From: Bryobacterales bacterium
GTDB lineage: Bacteria > Cyanobacteriota > Vampirovibrionia > Obscuribacterales > Obscuribacteraceae
Length of the DNA stretch: 7,494 nucleotides
Assembly (NCBI GenBank): GCA_903970295.1
Contig: CAJCHQ010000587.1
Coordinates: forward strand, 1-7,494
Reading direction: 5' to 3'
Shown: positions 6,301 to 7,494 of the stretch, one piece after another
Layout: each line of letters starts with the position of its first letter
How positions within the stretch are numbered: position 1 is the stretch's first letter
Made by a program: the position numbers and the translations under genes
The notes under the pieces: model-generated
The model's input: only the letters and a program-made list of their open reading frames with translations
Database searches by the model: none
What the model was told of the DNA's origin: nothing

Positions 6301-6387
6301 ATGAACGTGCCCGGTCGCAGCTGCGCTCTCAAGATTCTGTACTACGTGATTAACATCTACGGCTCCCATAAAGACCACGTTGTGTAG
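6301..6387 (+). CDS. Possible 28-residue small protein
   Basis: A short frame begins four bases after the TAA of the preceding gene: MNVPGRSCALKILYYVINIY, then a polar tail and TAG. Third positions are mostly C or G. GGA lies about eight bases upstream, a weak ribosome site. The close spacing fits cotranslation in an operon. The opposite strand also has an open frame here (6256-6516), so coding is uncertain on either strand. Confidence 0.2.
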   Translation: MNVPGRSCALKILYYVINIYGSHKDHVV

Positions 6388-6587
6388 CAGTGCTTTTACT
6401 CGCCAATATAGTCCGCAAGTATCAAGTCGTATTGTGAAGCGCTCGTGACAAACAGAGTTAAAACTGCAAAACCGCTCACGCAAATTTCGAAGTGGTATTT
6501 GACCGACATGAGGCACACTTAATTAAGTGTTTGGTCCGTGCGGAGCGTCTAAGGAGTTCATGCTAGACTCGGACGCGTTTTGTCATT
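6388..6587. other. Intergenic region before the hydrolase gene
   Basis: These 200 bases hold no confident gene. They contain the 16-bp palindrome at 6515-6530, a perfect AAGGAG at 6551-6556 and a possible extended -10. They are best read as the control region of the hydrolase gene (inference). Confidence 0.45.
6515..6530. promoter_or_regulatory. Perfect 16-bp palindrome, possible operator
   Basis: ACACTTAATTAAGTGT is perfectly self-complementary with no central spacer. It lies 57 bases upstream of the hydrolase GTG, where a dimeric repressor or activator could bind. With no loop and no T-tract it does not look like a terminator. The regulator is unknown and not encoded in the window as far as I can see. 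Confidence 0.45.
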
Positions 6588-6619
6588 GTGAGTTTTTTCT
6601 TGTCGCGATTCCCCTCTAG
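6560..6619 (+). CDS. Possible 19-residue leader ORF overlapping hydrolase start
   Basis: AAGGAG (6551-6556) is followed three bases later by ATG 6560, opening MLDSDAFCHCEFFLVAIPL and a TAG at 6617-6619. It overlaps the hydrolase start in another frame. The AAGGAG is too far from GTG 6588 to serve it directly, so translation of this peptide could influence hydrolase initiation. The spacing is tighter than usual. The same bases include an extended -10 candidate (TGCTAGACT, 6561-6569), which would instead put the transcript start downstream of this ATG. Confidence 0.2.
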   Translation: MLDSDAFCHCEFFLVAIPL

Positions 6620-7463
6620 GGTGAAGCTGTTTGCTGCCATCTCGATTTCGGTCGTACTGTTGGTCGTCTTTTTGGCACCGATAAATACGCCGTTGTACAA
6701 TCTCATCCTCTTTCCCTACTCAGATCCTCGAACGCCGAACATTGACGATGCTCTGCAAGAGTTCCGCGGGCAAAATTTCGTACCTCGCGAAGTCGTTTTT
6801 CCATCCAAGAATGGTCGCCTACTGCGCGGACTACTTTTTGAACGAGCGGATACGAATCGCATCTTTCTCTACAACCATACCAAGGGCAACAATATGTACC
6901 TGCAGATTTCCAAGGCACATTTGTTTTTTTGTTGCGGTTTGTCTGTTTTCATGTACGACTATCAAGGATTCGGTCGCAGCGAGGGCAGAACGACGGCTGG
7001 CGGAACCAGTGAAGACGCATTTGCCGCCTACGACCATCTTATTAAACACGAGCATCGGACTGGAAAAGACATCGTAGCAATTGGAGAGTCATTCGGTTCA
7101 GGTGTCACCGGACAGCTTGCCGCACATCGTGAACTTGCCGGAGTAATTATGTTGTCCGGATTTTCATCGCTAATTTCATGCGCGCAGGATAGGTTGTTTT
7201 GGCTTCGATGGTATCCGAAGTGGTGCTATCCTCCCGAATTCAACATGGACAATGTGTCCGTTTTTGAGAGACCGCATCCACCGCTGCTGATTGTCCACGG
7301 AAAAGCGGATTATATCGTTCCTTGCCGGGAGGCGGAAACGCTTTACGCCAAAGCAGTTGAACCTAAGTCGATTGTGCTGTTTCCGAAAGGGCATTGTACT
7401 TTCGGCAAAGGAAATGAATTTGCGATCGCGGTGCGAGAGTTTTTGAAGGGAAATAACATATAG
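6588..7463 (+). CDS. Membrane-anchored alpha/beta hydrolase, Bem46-like
   Basis: This 291-residue protein has an N-terminal TM anchor (about residues 13-31, FAAISISVVLLVVFLA) and a complete alpha/beta hydrolase domain. The nucleophile elbow is GESFG (166-170, Ser168). The acid is probably Asp241 in HGKADYIVP and the base His269 in PKGHCTF. YDYQGFGRSEG (123-133) is the typical strand and loop of the Bem46/serine-hydrolase group (S33-like). The usual HGNxGN oxyanion segment is replaced by YNHTKGNN (95-102), so the substrate pocket may differ. The substrate cannot be predicted; members act as esterases, lipases or peptidases, or are uncharacterised. GTG 6588 keeps the basic residues before the anchor; it has no well-spaced ribosome site, and an in-frame TAG at 6564 limits extension. 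The gene ends with TAG. Length is normal for the family. Confidence 0.88.
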   Translation: MSFFLSRFPSRVKLFAAISISVVLLVVFLAPINTPLYNLILFPYSDPRTPNIDDALQEFRGQNFVPREVVFPSKNGRLLRGLLFERADTNRIFLYNHTKGNNMYLQISKAHLFFCCGLSVFMYDYQGFGRSEGRTTAGGTSEDAFAAYDHLIKHEHRTGKDIVAIGESFGSGVTGQLAAHRELAGVIMLSGFSSLISCAQDRLFWLRWYPKWCYPPEFNMDNVSVFERPHPPLLIVHGKADYIVPCREAETLYAKAVEPKSIVLFPKGHCTFGKGNEFAIAVREFLKGNNI

Positions 7464-7494
7464 ATAGGAAATCGAGGCACTGTACTCCTACGCG

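Noticed and set aside
6256..6516. 86-codon - frame between the single-TM gene and the hydrolase
   Set aside because: Overlaps the end of the preceding gene antisense and lacks a ribosome site. Part of it looks protein-like, so it is not fully excluded.

Overview
This is a gene-sparse bacterial window of moderate GC. It is made mostly of small or lineage-specific envelope and secreted proteins, separated by long, decayed-looking intergenic stretches. No rRNA, tRNA, CRISPR array, transposase or phage gene was seen. The mix of a TonB-C-like domain protein with no transporter neighbours, a TPR lipoprotein, small membrane proteins and a membrane-anchored Bem46-type hydrolase suggests an uncultured environmental bacterium. 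A Vampirovibrionia/Obscuribacter-like lineage is one possibility, but this is a low-confidence guess from gene style, and nothing in the window fixes the taxonomy.

Layout: a small two-TM protein (+, about 106-495) converges with a secreted protein carrying two TonB-C-like domains (-, 599-1552). About 500 bases without a confident gene follow, then a secreted cysteine-containing protein (+, 2070-2549), a probable decayed C-terminal gene fragment (-, 2663-2917) and a three-TM small membrane protein (+, 2968-3273). A TPR lipoprotein gene (+, about 3366-5234) is interrupted by one in-frame TAG at 3666-3668. Next is a decayed second copy of the TonB-C gene locus (5360-5488), reduced to its 3' end joined to its upstream flank. 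A single-TM protein of unknown function (+, 5634-6296) follows. After an intergenic stretch with a perfect 16-bp palindrome comes a membrane-anchored alpha/beta hydrolase (+, 6588-7463).

The genes do not form one obvious operon or pathway. The common theme is the cell envelope: nearly every product has a signal peptide or membrane segment. The best-supported unusual features are the amber interruption of the TPR gene and the internally deleted paralogue remnant in direct orientation about 4.8 kb from the intact copy. I do not see enough evidence to claim a new coordinated biological system.
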